A stretch of 64,000 bases of DNA from Limanda limanda (taxonomy: Eukaryota > Chordata > Actinopteri > Pleuronectiformes > Pleuronectidae): NCBI RefSeq assembly GCF_963576545.1, contig NC_083648.1, positions 19,765,654-19,829,653 of the forward strand, read 5' to 3'. A model generated the notes under the pieces. That model saw only the letters and a list, made by a program, of their open reading frames with translations. It made no database searches and was not told the origin of the DNA. Numbering within the stretch: the stretch's first letter is position 1; every line of letters begins with the position of its first letter. A program made the position numbers and the translations under genes. This document shows, in pieces, positions 49,496-61,541 of this stretch.

Positions 49496-51521
49496 CAGTG
49501 GTGGGAAGTAACGAAGTAGAAATACTTTGTTACTTTACTTCAGTAGATTTTTCACATATCTGTACTTCACTTGAGTATTTATTTTCCTGACGACTTGTCC
49601 TTATACTTGCTACATTTGAGCACAAATTTCTGTACTTTCTACTTCTTACATTCTCAAAACTGGCTCGTTACTTAAGCAGCGGAGGTTGGCGGAACGTGCA
49701 CCTTTACGCACGGCGCACCTCTCTCTCGCTCTCTCGCTCCTGCAGGAGCTCAGTTCAGTCTTTATTATTAGGGCCAGAGCACTGACAGGCACTGACAGAC
49801 GTGAGACCCTATTGAAATTGTAAGGATTATTATTCAGGCAAATGAATTGGCTTTTTGAGGGCTTTTATTAGGTGACTTTACTAGATTTTTTTGAAGGTAT
49901 TCCTTTTTCGATTCACATTTGTTTTCCCTTTCCTTCTTCGTGTCAACATCTGCACATAAATACATAACTCGAAGCAGCAAGTGGTTAACTTGTTTTAAAG
50001 AAAATATTAGAAGTAATTGGTTTAAACAAAAACTGTTGGCAAATAGACAATCATTGGTTGGCCGTGTCTACTTAGTCTTACACGTCCACGTAAACAAAAC
50101 AAACAGATTTAAAACAAGTCAAGATGGAAAAACAAACAACACAACCAATTATATAAACAAACGCAAAAACAACTTTCAGCCAACCCAACCAAAAACTAAC
50201 ACTGTGTCGTGGACTACAGCATATTCACACACACAATTCAGGTTTTTTAACGGACCTTGCCAAATGGAACCCTGGGTAATCAGGCCCAGTTTTCCACTCA
50301 CTATAATGCCAATATAATTTTTGCAAAGATATTATATATCTATATATTGCCAATTCCAATCCTTAGTCGCCCTTTGTGCTGACTCAACACAACTTAGAAG
50401 CTGTTGAGTCTTTATATATGTATTGTACAAACTGGCTAATGTGTACAACTTCAAGCAGGGTTGTGTCTTCACTTTGCCGTCCCTACAGGCAAGAGACCCT
50501 ACAGGTGTATTGTCACCCTGCTGGAAACAAATGCAAACACAACCTCAGGCCCATTCAGTGAAGATAGTCTAATGATAAATAAACAGGCTTACATGTAGAT
50601 GCGTGGACAAGCTGGCGGGCAGGTAACCAGGCAGTTACAAAATACAGCTAATAGACACAGAAGGTTAGTGTTGAAGTGCCGTCAAGCAAGACACTGATAA
50701 TTTTTAAACTTCAAAATAAAGTCACCAAAATACTGTAACCCAATTTGCACCTTAAGATATTCAATTGGATGTATTTTGGAGATGTAATTTAGCATTCAAA
50801 AAAACATTGGTCTTCAATCATTAATTTCCTTGTTCAGTCTGAAATTTGGCAGCAAAACCAAACTGTGTCCAGTGTTTTTTTCTCTCCTGTACTAGCACTG
50901 TTTAGGCTGTTAACAAAAGAGAAACTATCTTGTTTTGTGTGCCTACTTTCCCTTTGCTGAGTTATCATAAGGGGCATTGTGTATCACTCCTGCTACTGAT
51001 GAAAGGTCCATGTTTAGTGATATTTACAGACTTTTTTAGTGGTTATACTTTGGTCTATTAGTGTTCTTAAGTAGACTCAAGAGGCACTTGTTTATTCTGT
51101 TGTGTTGATTCTTTGTTGTCTCTAGAAGTTCAGATGCACTTATCCAATACTATTTTAACCTCAGCATCTCGGGTTCAAAATTTGTAAAATTATACATTAT
51201 ATATATAGTGTTGTTATAATTTTTCAATCAGTTGAAATAAATCCTGAAGAGAACAATTTGGGGTTGTTTTGTGTCTCTATAGGCCTACTATAAAAAGCAC
51301 TTAGCATTTTTGATTTCGGTACTTGTACTTTTACTTTTGATTCCTAAGTACATTTCAACACAAGATACTTTTGATACTTAAGTACATTTAATATGAGCGA
51401 CTCTAAGACTTTTACTCAAGTCATTTTCTGACGGGTGACTTGACTTTCACCGGAGTCACTTTCAAGTAAGATATATGTACTTTTACTCAAGTATGGCTTT
51501 GAAGTACTTTATACCCCACTG
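49496..51521. mobile_element. Non-autonomous hAT-type DNA transposon (2026 bp)
   Basis: The left end starts CAGTGGTGGGAAGTAAC. The right end, reverse complemented, starts CAGTGGGGTATAAAGTAC. The element is flanked by a perfect 8-bp direct repeat TGGTTTAC (49488-49495 and 51522-51529). CAGTG termini and 8-bp duplications are hallmarks of hAT elements. Subterminal regions are packed with tacttnagta-type motifs, likely transposase-binding repeats. No transposase is encoded; the best internal frame (49919-50317) has no recognisable domain. A different dispersed repeat lies inside at 49765-49867. Confidence 0.88.
49765..49867 (+). repeat. Dispersed repeat copy 2, unexpanded ATT
   Basis: Shares about 45 bp on the left and about 30 bp on the right with the copy at 19126-19330, but has only attattatt between. 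Located inside the hAT-type element. Confidence 0.82.
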
Positions 51522-51529
51522 TGGTTTAC

Positions 51530-53742
51530 ACATTTATCCAGTTTTATACTCGAGGACATTTTTCAGGAATTTAACCACAGTAATGATTCTTCTCCTCCAC
51601 TTGGCTGCAGTGTTGTGCAAGTTGCTTTGACATCAAATACCTGTAACTAGGATTAACAGTGTGAGACACATTTGAGGTTGTAAAATGAGATAATCTCTTA
51701 TATCCTCTGATGGGTTGTGATGAGTTAATATTTGTGATGGTGTATGATTTTATGTATATAAATGTTGTAGCAGTGCACCGTGTTTCCATTCAGATATATG
51801 ATCAATATATGCAAATTATTAGTGTAACACTTATCTTCACGATCCAGAAGCAAACTGAGAGTCGAGTCAGTATCGTTTGGATTTTATAGAAATATTTATT
51901 TCAGAGTTGAGAACAGGGTATTTACTGTATGTACATGCAGCACATTACGAATGTACAGTATAAATACTCCCATGTGGGTGCTACAACAGTTTGTAACGTT
52001 ACCGAGTAACACTTTAAATACAGTATAACAAGCATGAAGTACACTAAGTGGGCAAGTTGCAATATTTCCTTTCAAACATCCTTAAAACCGTCTTATGGAA
52101 AAACAGCTTGTGAGAGTTTCATCGGTGGGTCATGTTTATTTATCGAGCGTTTCACATGGTGGATGCTGTTTCTGGATGCTTGATGAGAGACAGCAAAACA
52201 CGTCTCAGTCTAACTCGGGAAACTCTTTCTGAAAAACACTTGATAGATATATGACGACATCTGACACCTATATTTGAAATTATCCTCTGTGCTCCATGTG
52301 CAGTGGTTCTTTTATGCCTTCTGGTGAATCTTAGTGTATCATGGCCCAATGTATTTTCACTGTCATGCACAGACTATACCATAAAGACACAGAGCTGATT
52401 ACTGTGTGTGACTGTGTTGCATCACAGGTGTCAGTGGTGGGTGGCTGATCACAGAACAGAAAGGCTGACTCCTGTTGTTCTTGTCGTTACTTGTGTTGAA
52501 ATTGTAAATTTGTCATTTTTCTGTCTGCGAGAAGGTGGCAAAAACATAATCTTTGGTCATGCATAGTCGTGGTTTTGGATACGTAAATAGATTTGGAGGC
52601 AGGTGCATTCAAGTAAATGTAAAATGGGAAACTAAGCGACAGAAAATGATGCATTATTCACATCATCCACCACTGTAGTCAGGGTTGTGTTTGGTCCTTG
52701 AAAGACTCCATCTTCTCTATGTGTGTATTCTACAGCCTGTAATGCAAGAGTGGGTTTCTTTTCCCCTTTTTAAGATGGGACATTCAGGGAAGAAATACAG
52801 AGCGGTAAACAGTAAATAAACAGAAGGGAGCGCCTCATAGATATTTCAGTACTACTCAACTGTATTTGAAAGCCATTTGAGATACGCGTGTACATTATTG
52901 ATAGCAATGCACATCATTTCAGAAGCATCAGAGTGAGACAAATACCATAACACCAAAAGTTCTGCTGTCGTTTCTGAGAACAAGTTAACCAATAAACATT
53001 CAGTTATTTGGATGCTTGATAGTTTGCCACATGCGATGGCTTTTGTTAGAAAAATACATAATTTATATTGAGAGTGTTTATCGAAACACACAGCCGTCTT
53101 CCTTGAGCTGCACTGCGATCCAACGTTTCTCTAATCAAACAGATCATCGTCGTGTCATGAATTATGGATTTGGCCTTAAGGTAAAGCATCAGATCTCTGT
53201 CTGGGGCTTTGGTCCAGCGTCTCTAAACATACAGTCTTTTTCTCCGGTCTGATGGTTTTCCTCATCAGCAGCTGATGGATGAAGCCTCCGCTGGTTTACC
53301 ACGTAAAGTAGAGTATCGTCAGCGTAGTGGCAAACAAAAAGCTCAGTAGGTGAAGCATTGACTTTGTTTGTGTACAAAATATTGTCTGATCTGCTTATAA
53401 ATATGATTGATTTTAAATGTCACCTCCATGAAGTGTGATAAAAACATACACACAATTTAGTGACAAATGGGCAAGCAAAAGTGCAGACTAAACATTCCTT
53501 TAAAGTGACTTTGAAGTTGCATTCTCTGTGATTTAACAATTGGAGCAAACTGTTGTGTTTGGATTGCATCATTGCACAGCAGGAGGGATGTTCTTTTCCT
53601 CGCAGGATCTTTTACACTAAGGTGACTCAGAAAAAAAACTTTCATATTAAATGCAATGTTGGATCTTTGTCATTCATTTTCTTTGCTTTGTCGTGTGTTG
53701 TCAGTCTGTGAGTAAAAAAAATTACAATCGGCGCTCCAGTCA
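51530..53742 (-). other. gpr158 3' UTR region (inferred)
   Basis: Downstream of the minus-strand gpr158 stop. Complements of AATAAA occur near 51896-51901 and 52137-52142, giving a possible 1.6-1.85 kb 3' UTR. No other gene is seen. Confidence 0.4.
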
Positions 53743-54714
53743 TCATGCCCTCTCCCCTGAGTCTTGCCCCTCAAAGTCCCACGGGCAAACATCAGCCCTT
53801 TGGGCTCCGCTGATGACTTCAGGTTTGTAACTAGAGCTCTCCTTCTTCCTCTCTGGTGAGGGTTTAGTTTTCTGAGCAAAGCTGGTGTTCCTGGACTCGC
53901 TCTCCTGGGAGAAAACCTCCGCCCTCCTGGCCTCAATCATCTCTGGGTCTCTGGTGGAGCTCCTTCGCCGCTCAGACACCGGCCCGCTGCACTCAGACGA
54001 CTGGCTGACCCGTCTCCTCTCTGATGGCGGCTTGCTGGAGGAGCTCCGCCTTTCTCTGCTTTTCTCCCTCCCCTTCTCTGCCTTGTGGTTGGACGAGCAG
54101 GAGCCTTTCCGCTTCTTCTTGTGCGTCGTGGGGCTGTTGCAGGTCTTCTCCTGTTTAGGGGACGGCGGGCTGTTGTAATCCCAAGGGCAGATCTCTACCA
54201 TCAGCGAGGGAGGCTGTAAAAGGCTTCCTGTGGACTTGGAGTGGTCTGAGTGGAGGCCCTTGTGTTTCCCATCTGTGGGGGTGACGCTTTTCTTCCGCCT
54301 GATCCTGTCTGGGGAGATGGAATCTGAATCTCCTCCCAGCATGGGCTGGTCATCAAAGTCCCAGGGGCACACATCCAGTTTGAGGGGCAGAGGTGACCTG
54401 GGTGGCCTAGCATTCCGCATTTCCCTTCCTTCTTCTTTTTCTCGTCCTTTATCTTTGGAGCGACGTCTGTTGGAAGGCGACTGCCCTGCTTTCTGCCTTT
54501 GCTGGGACCGGCTACCTTTAGAGATTCCAGAGCTGCTGCTGCTGCCCCTCCGGCGCGTTTCTCCGGTGGTTTCTCCGGGAGCGATAGAAACATGCTTCTG
54601 TGTTTTTCCTTCAGAGGGCGTCTCTGCTTCCTCCATTTCCCATGGACAGACCTCGGACACGTCATAAAGGTTCTTCCCAATCTCAGAGCAAATGGACGGC
54701 TGGCTGCCGCTCAC
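53743..54714 (-). CDS. gpr158: gpr158 terminal exon, four CPW motifs
   Basis: Acceptor ttgtaacag; 323 codons and TGA. Motifs in order are EVCPWEMEE, DVCPWDFDD, EICPWDYN and DVCPWDFEG; between them lie Ser/Arg/Lys-rich low-complexity stretches. The last motif ends 8 residues before the stop. Confidence 0.94.
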   Translation of the reverse strand: MSGSQPSICSEIGKNLYDVSEVCPWEMEEAETPSEGKTQKHVSIAPGETTGETRRRGSSSSSGISKGSRSQQRQKAGQSPSNRRRSKDKGREKEEGREMRNARPPRSPLPLKLDVCPWDFDDQPMLGGDSDSISPDRIRRKKSVTPTDGKHKGLHSDHSKSTGSLLQPPSLMVEICPWDYNSPPSPKQEKTCNSPTTHKKKRKGSCSSNHKAEKGREKSRERRSSSSKPPSERRRVSQSSECSGPVSERRRSSTRDPEMIEARRAEVFSQESESRNTSFAQKTKPSPERKKESSSYKPEVISGAQRADVCPWDFEGQDSGERA

Positions 54715-57700
54715 CTGTTACAAACAGGTAAAAGACAGTTATTCATCATGAAATAACCTAAACTGTCATTGTATGTGTTATTTAAACAGTAATTTTCATG
54801 ATCAAATATCCTAATAAGGATCATTTAAAGCAAGGGTTGGTAATCCTGATAGCAAGAGTAGGCGACACATTGAAAAAATGCTATCAGGACATACCAGCCC
54901 CTCCCACTCGTCAAAGCTACGCCCTCAAAACATGTGACTGTGCACTGCCTGAAAACGGCTTTTTTTATTGATGCTGTCTGGATGTTAAGCTAATTCCAAC
55001 AAGTGTTTCAAAAACGAATTACCAACCCCTTAACTGTTCACTCATATAATACAATAAAATGTCTGACATATTCAAATATCTCAATATGACGTGTTAAAAA
55101 CTGGTTTTGCCTTTCCAACACAGCCCAAAAGGTGTTAAGAATACAGAACTTCAAGTACTGGTTCATTTAGCAGCTTTAATTTGATCTTTCATGGTCGTCA
55201 TGTTCCTACGACATCATCAGTAGATCTGATGACTACATCCGTGTGAGAGGGTCACTTGTCATAATGAGCCCATTGATATACTGTAGAGTAGTTTGCCTAC
55301 GACTGACGGTACATTTTATAAACAAATGCTAACACTGCAATGCTTGAAATAAACAAACCATTCCATTTCAACTCAAAGGGTGATAATATATAGATGTCGT
55401 GTTTACAGCTTGTTTAGTGGACAAAAAGTCCACTATTGCAGGTTTAAAGACAGGTCAGACATTCTCCAGCCACATAAAGGAGCCCCACTGGGATACTTGT
55501 GGTGGTTTATCCCCGTCTAAAGTCTGGGCAGGGCTCTTATTATCCACTCCTCGTTTTCACTGGTCCAGAGAGACAAACAAAACAAACAACCTTCACCTCC
55601 ATTTATCCTCCTCCACACAAATAAGATATTCTGATCTTTGTTAGAGACTCTTCATCCACTGAGATGCAATCCAAAGATAAGATTGAGTTACTATTTTTTA
55701 GGTGGAGAAAGTATTTCCTGCTCAGAAGGTGTGTGTCGTATGATCCCAACACAAAAAACCCAGAAATCAGATTTAAGTTGGAAAAAACAGCACTAGAGTA
55801 GATATAGTTAATATGCGTCTATCAATTTGTATCATATTTGTAAAAATCACCTGTTGTTTCATGATGCCCATCTTCATGGGGGACTTGGAGTACTCCACCG
55901 ACTGGCTGATGATCATTTTGGGATAATGCTCAGGCGTCTCGTCCACCTCAGAGAGCATGCTGCCTTCTTGTCCTTTCAGGCCCTTCTTACTGGCGTCCTC
56001 CACACTCTGCGTCTTATTGTTGAGCCCCGGCATCTTCTCCTTGGCGCTGGCGATCACGCTCAGAGACTTCTGCATGATGGAGGTGCGCAGGTGGACGGGT
56101 TTCTTCTCGTGCGTCAAGTTGTGAGCGCTGGCTGACTTCCAGAACAGTGGCACAGACTCGGTGGACTCGGCCGGTTCCAGTCTCGGTGGGGTCAGGGCGG
56201 GTTCCAGCTGCTTCTTGGCGTGTCTGCGCCCAATGAGGGAGCCCAGAAGGGATCCCTCCCCGCCACCTCCGACAGGAGTCATTTTGTCTCCTGCTGTGGA
56301 GCCAGTTTGGCTTCCAGTTTCTTCATCCTGGTCACAAACGTGATCATAGCTGAGAGATTTCTTCAAGCCCATGACTTTGTTCTTCAGGGAGTCCTCCCGA
56401 GCTTTTCCTGAGGGAAGAATAATCACCAGACGTGTATGAAGTGGGAAGTATTACCACCATGTAAATTAATAAATGTATGTATTTAGGTGTTAGCCATTCA
56501 ATCGATGGAGCCCAAACTGAAAAATCGTCTTAAACAATTATGGATGCAACATTGTAAAGACATTGATGTCCCCCAGTGAAAAAATCCTCATGATATGATT
56601 GCCTAAATTTCTTCTAGTGCCACCAATGGTCAAATATTCACACAAACACTTATGGTATAAATCTCCATATCTACATATACAAATCACATATTGTCACAAA
56701 ACTTCCCTTTCATGAACAAGGTTCTCTAAGTTGGTTTCTTAATAATTTTGAAACTTAAATATTAAAAATGCCTTAAAGCAGCGAAATTCAGAAAATGGAA
56801 AAACTATTTTTTAAATATTTTAAGGTGATTTTTTAACATGTAGACCATTAAAAACCCATCTAACCCATCTGAAAAATGAATTCCGGTACCTACTATCAAA
56901 CTCAGTAATTCAGCCTCAATTTAACAGGTGGAACGAGAGACGTACCGTGATGACTCGGTTCAAACGGGTTCCTCTTCAAGGTGCTGCGGTTGCTGCCGTG
57001 CTCGCTGCCGTCCTCGCGGCTACACTGGCGGTGCATGTGCATGGTCTCTGGGATCTCTGTGATCCGTTTCATCAGCGAACGGCCCAGGCCTTTCTTGGAG
57101 CTGCGTTTCTTCTGGAGATGTGGGTTGTTTGCAAGCATCTTCTTGCATTTGTAGACCTCCAGCTGAGCATAGAGCTTCCTCAACTCATCCTGGAAAAGGA
57201 AGGAAACTATAAATACTGGGCAGCTACTGAGTAATTAGTTTACTACTGCAAAACTGTTTGATTCAAACATTTGATGGTCAAATTTTTTAGCTTTTTTATC
57301 AAATCATGTAACAGCTTAAAAAAGAAAATCATTGCTATTCATAAATCATTCTGCCATTATGAGGAACCTGTGGCATCAAGAATCCACTTACAAAACATTT
57401 TGTGGCTTTTTTTCCTTTAATCATTAAATACAAATTCAGACTAAACCACAGTTTATATCTTCTAAAAGCTACTTCACCCGTATATCCTCCGGGTCCAGAC
57501 TGTGCTCGCTCCAGGCCGAGGTGATGCTGTTGTTCAGGTAAGAGCCAGATCTTCCCATGTCCAGCTCCTCCTCATACGCCTCTGTGGCAATATCATCCCT
57601 GGCCTGAGTCCCTTTGGTCAGGAACTGAGACGAATGGAGAGCAAGGTTAGAGGGAGGCATCACTGACACTGCATGGAGACTCATGAAAGTAGGTAGCCTC

Positions 57701-60373
57701 TGATTCTATTTACTGAACTGAAGGAATGAATATGTCGGCCACAGGGCCATGTAAGGTGGACAGGGGATGACCAGCATTAATCTACTGAACCTTTATGGCA
57801 TAAAAAAGTCACTTGGCTCTCCGCAGTCGACTCTGATAAACTTAAACTAATAGTATTTTTAACGTTATGAGATTTTGACTGCAGAGCATGAAAATGCACA
57901 TGATAGGAGATCAATTTCATACGTACAGTAATTGCTTATTGCGCTCAATAAACACCACTACATCGATTTTGACTCCAATTTAATGTAATAATTTCACTAA
58001 ATTAGGATGATCTCTATTAATCCACATGATTTATGTGATTGACTACAAGTGAATGTGCAAAACTAATAGGATTAACTCAGTGAAATGAAAGTTTTTCTGC
58101 TTAGTTACACTGCTAAATTTATGCAACATCCCAAGCTTTGTATAACAAATTCTAATTTATGTTTGCAGGCACTAATCTCCTCCTCACTTGGACTCCCATG
58201 TGCAGAGAGGAAAGGTGAGATGAGGTTTTATTATTACAACAACGCAGCACATTAAGGAGAAAGGCTGATCCTTAAAAAGCAGTTTGGTTTTGACTGTCCG
58301 TGGCCAAACTGTTTAGCTTTGCTGGAATAACAAACGTAGGAGCACAGAGAGCTGCAGGAACAGACGCTGTGTGAGATTTGCATCTGCCTATTATGCTTAA
58401 TTATCCCAGCACACTCAACTGACTTGCACTTGTGAGGTGCCTAATTAAGAAAGAATGAAAGAACAGAGAGCTCTGATGGTGTATTGCGTTGCTCGCGCAG
58501 CAGGAGAATTTAATGTTTTCCATCAGACTTAGAGACTGCACATGAAGACACCCGCGGGAGTGCTCAGCTAAATTAAAATAACCACTAACGCAGTTTGAAT
58601 GAGTTTAAGCTAATGGTAGCAAATGGTAGCTGTAAGTCTGTGTGTGTTCCACACTGCTAATATTGAATGAAGTTAAGATGATGAATGAACTGTTATGCAA
58701 GCTACTATAGCAGTAGTGGCCATTATGGAAATCTCTCTGTGCTGAAAATAACTTCTACTACAAAGGCAGGACTTTCAAATAAAAACTCTTACAGGAAAGA
58801 AAAGTAAGTTTTCTACATGGATTTTGTTTCTGCTACACTTCTGTATTAGCTGCTCTTCTATTGACTAGTTATTGTAGATACCTAAACATCATAGCTGGAG
58901 CTAAATTCTGAGCAAACAATGACACATTTGGAGCATGAAAGTATCATTTGAGAGACTAAAATATGTTACTCATTGAATGTGTTGACAGTTTTAATATTAT
59001 ATTACAGGCAATAACAACCTCTGTCAGTCACTTTTCCTCCTTTGCCTGCTCTAAAACCCACCTCTCTGTGCTCTGACTGATAGACTCTCCCACACACTGA
59101 GCCTATGGATGATGCCAAGAATGCAAATGAGATTCTAAAATGCAAATGAATGTATTGAGCACAAAATAGATTTTTGTTTTCAAACATTAACACAACATTA
59201 ATTTATGCAGTTGTAAACAATATGCTATTGATGACCTGGAATTCAGGCTCTAATATACTACATAAACACATGAGGTAATTTATCAATTTGATGTTTTTTA
59301 AACAAGGAATTTGGTGGAGCCTTCAGCAACAGCATGGTGCATAGTACATCATGTAGTAGATGTATTTGAGAAAAAATATATCAACATTATGATGGGATAT
59401 ACTAGAAAAAGTCCTGCAATCAAAATCCTAATTAAACAAGGAACATACCAATAAAATTAAGCCTCGGCCAACATACATTTTTTTCAAGACTCAAATGCGG
59501 TCATTGTGACATTTGACAACTAAAATCTGATCAATTGACATTTGAGCCCAAGTGAAAACTGGTCCAAATCTCATTTAAAAAATCCCTAAAGGCAGACTTG
59601 AGAGATCATGTCCAAGAAGAGAAAAATACGTTTTTTTAAGATCCGTGACCTTGACCTTTGACCACCATTGAATCTGTGAGTTTGAAGAAATTCCACAGAG
59701 CATTGTTGACACATCACACAAGATAAAGTAAACAAAAAGCTAGATATTTGAGCCTTTCTTTGCTGCTTAGTAAAAAATGTATTAATATGAACAGTTTACA
59801 TAAATGTATAACAAGTTTACAAGATAAATCTCTTATGCTGCTCATGGAGACCTGACACATGACAAGAGCACTGCAACACATTCGATTTATATAGAGCTCA
59901 AAAGTACTAAAGGCTGGAAACCACCAGTTTATGCTCATATCATTATCTTGTTCTTATGAAAAATCGTCATCTGTAAAGTAGCCGTCAGATAAATGTAATG
60001 GGGCAGAAGTAACAGAAAAATGCAAATACTCCAATTTGTAATTTAAACTTAAATGATCCCTTTACCAATATTATGTAATCAAAATATTATTTTTACAAAC
60101 TCATACATTACATTTGAGCACACATATAACTAGAGTTTGAGGCCATTCATTAATTTAAGTCTTTAGCATATGGCAGAGTCATGAAATTTGCTTCAGTTAA
60201 TAACTCACAATCCAGTAAAGTAATAACTGACATGGTTTGTGAGCTCCAGGGAGAATCTGTTTGTTACCTTTGGAATGAGCAGCAGACCCAGAGTCACAGT
60301 CACAGTCAGATGAGTGTGAGCAAAGAACAGCATGAGCATCCAGTCAGGGTGTAGTCCTGGCACCAAAGAGAAC
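53743..60373 (-). CDS. gpr158: gpr158 (class C orphan receptor), last five coding exons
   Basis: Five minus-strand exons join in frame to about 675 C-terminal residues. The most upstream exon (60268-60373) holds the last transmembrane helix, with PGLHPDWMLMLFFAHTHLTV and TVTLGLLLIPK, nearly identical to GPR158. The rest is the cytoplasmic tail: DELRKLYAQLEVYKCKK helix, basic LQKKRSSKKGLGR, HEKKPVHLRTS and QKSLSVIASAKEK (GPR158 signatures), and four CPW[E/D] motifs. GPR158 is a neuronal class C receptor that recruits RGS7-Gbeta5 and was reported to respond to glycine. The extracellular and first six TM exons lie to the right of the window; I found none in 60.4-64 kb. GPR179 is the nearest alternative but has many more CPWE repeats. 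The a/b copy is not resolved. Confidence 0.94.
54829..55029. mobile_element. TTAA-flanked MITE, copy A (201 bp)
   Basis: TTAA at 54825-54828 and 55030-55033 flank inverted ends: left AGCAAGGGTTGGTAATCC, right (complement) GGGGTTGGTAATTCG. TTAA target sites are typical of piggyBac and Kolobok elements. It lies in a gpr158 intron. Confidence 0.7.
55851..56407 (-). CDS. gpr158: gpr158 exon, KKSLSYDHV to MKQQ
   Basis: Acceptor cttccctcag, donor CAA CAG before gtgatt. Encodes KAREDSLKNKVMGLKKSLSY, a Gly/Thr stretch, VPLFWKSASAHNLTHEKKPV and QKSLSVIASAKEKMPGL. The HEKKPV and SLSVIASAKEK strings are diagnostic for GPR158. Confidence 0.94.
56946..57189 (-). CDS. gpr158: gpr158 exon, proximal tail helix
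   Basis: Acceptor ccttttccag, donor CAC G before gtacgt. Encodes DELRKLYAQLEVYKCKKMLA, NNPHLQKKRSSKKGLGRSLM and NPFEPSHH; in GPR158 this is the membrane-proximal coiled region used for RGS7-Gbeta5 binding. Confidence 0.94.
57478..57624 (-). CDS. gpr158: gpr158 exon after TM7
   Basis: Acceptor cgtctcag, donor ATA CGG before gtgaag; 49 codons. Encodes FLTKGTQARDDIATEAYEEE and SYLNNSITSAWSEHSLDPED. Confidence 0.93.
57625..60267 (-). other. gpr158 intron
   Basis: No exon seen. A homeodomain-motif-rich patch (cttaattatcccag ... cctaattaag) lies at about 58396-58449. Otherwise AT-rich intron. Confidence 0.6.
60268..60373 (-). CDS. gpr158: gpr158 exon, last transmembrane helix
   Basis: Acceptor cttcctgcag, donor CCA AAG before gtaaca. 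Encodes FSLVPGLHPDWMLMLFFAHT and HLTVTVTLGLLLIPK, the TM7 region of GPR158. Confidence 0.95.
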
Positions 60374-60859
60374 CTGCAGGAAGAACACAAACATGCAGGA
60401 GAGACTCTGTTCATTCACCAGCACTTTTTCAAAGGCATATTTGAAGTATATTTGAAAGCCAGTTGAACCGAGTACTTGTCTGTGAAATACGCTTATTCTC
60501 AAGTACACACACAGACATAAAAGCAGCTTTTATTGAACCTCTGGACGAGAACGGAATGAAATGTTCCATAAACCCTGAGGTAATCTCGACTCCAGTGTAA
60601 ACAGAGGTGTTAAAGCAAAACTGTTTGAAAAGAATAAAAGTAGCATTTATTTGCCTCCTTTTGAGAGGTTCTGAAAAATGTGTTCGACTACATTTGGTTT
60701 TGTGCAGTTATTTTCTGCTCAGCCATTATTCGTTTTGAATGCTTCATATTTTTTTCAGGTTTTTGCTTGCTGAGGTTAGCATTTAGCATAGGTTTCATAA
60801 TACAGCCTCAGAGAACAGCTGGCATGACGTAGACTCTTAAGTCTCATTTTCTATTATTC

Positions 60860-61480
60860 TCTAGTGTTCCTCTGCGTCATTGATATAAACTGTAAACGAG
60901 TCAGGTGACCCAGCTGACGTTGAACAAGCCTCAGCTTCTGGCCGAGCTACGTTCCACAGATCCACTCTTGATCCAGAGCCACCTGGAGGCTTACTCAGCA
61001 GCATCCATGTTGTTATAGTTTGTGGATGGCTTTCCTCCTCCTCCACCTCTCTTCCTCAGCCTGTTATGCAGAGTTCAGTGTCAGCCCTGCAGCTCCCTTC
61101 CTCCAGTTAAGCACTTTGCCATGTCTATAGCAGTCACTGACAGGATTTAACAGCCTCCCCACACAGTCCTCCCATGGCATGGTCAGCTCCAGCATGACAG
61201 CATTCTTCACTGTCTGATAACAGAATGATGTCACGTCTGTCAAGTCTGAGGGCGATAATGCTGAGCAAACTTGAGTTGCCTTCCCATATCCACTGTCAGC
61301 CGCCAGTCCTGTACTGTGATAAACCCTGATGTGGCTGGAGGGGTTGCTCTCGGCTTGGCTCTGGTGAAGCTGGTGGTCTGCTTTAAGGAGTATGACGTCC
61401 TGCAGCTGGTGACGGTGCTACACATCAGCTCTGTGATGGTTTTGAACACCTGGTTGTTCTGCCAGGGATATCAGCATTTG
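60860..61480 (-). pseudogene. Degenerate retrotransposon ORF fragment
   Basis: On the minus strand, frame pieces read TELMCSTVTSCRTSYSLKQT, RAKPRATPPATSG, VQDWRLTVDMGRQLKFAQH and, after a frameshift, NAVMLELTMPWEDCVGRL. I recognise these as the C-terminal part of a fish retrotransposon protein (pattern LELTVPWEDRMEEA), probably a restriction-like-endonuclease LINE of the R2/NeSL/Rex6 group, assigned from memory. Stops and a frameshift show it is dead. It lies in a gpr158 intron. Confidence 0.7.
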
Positions 61481-61541
61481 CCCAGAGCCTTTGAACAGCA
61501 CACAGAGATAATTTCCTCTGCAGAGGATCCTTCTCTATTAA

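Noticed and set aside
49919..50317. 132-codon frame inside the hAT-type element as a transposase
   Set aside because: No hAT dimerisation or DDE-like motif, Lys/Asn/Thr-rich, AT-driven.
54201..54680. Alternative frames opposite and beside the gpr158 last exon
   Set aside because: Shadows of the gpr158 frame, which carries the conserved CPW motifs.
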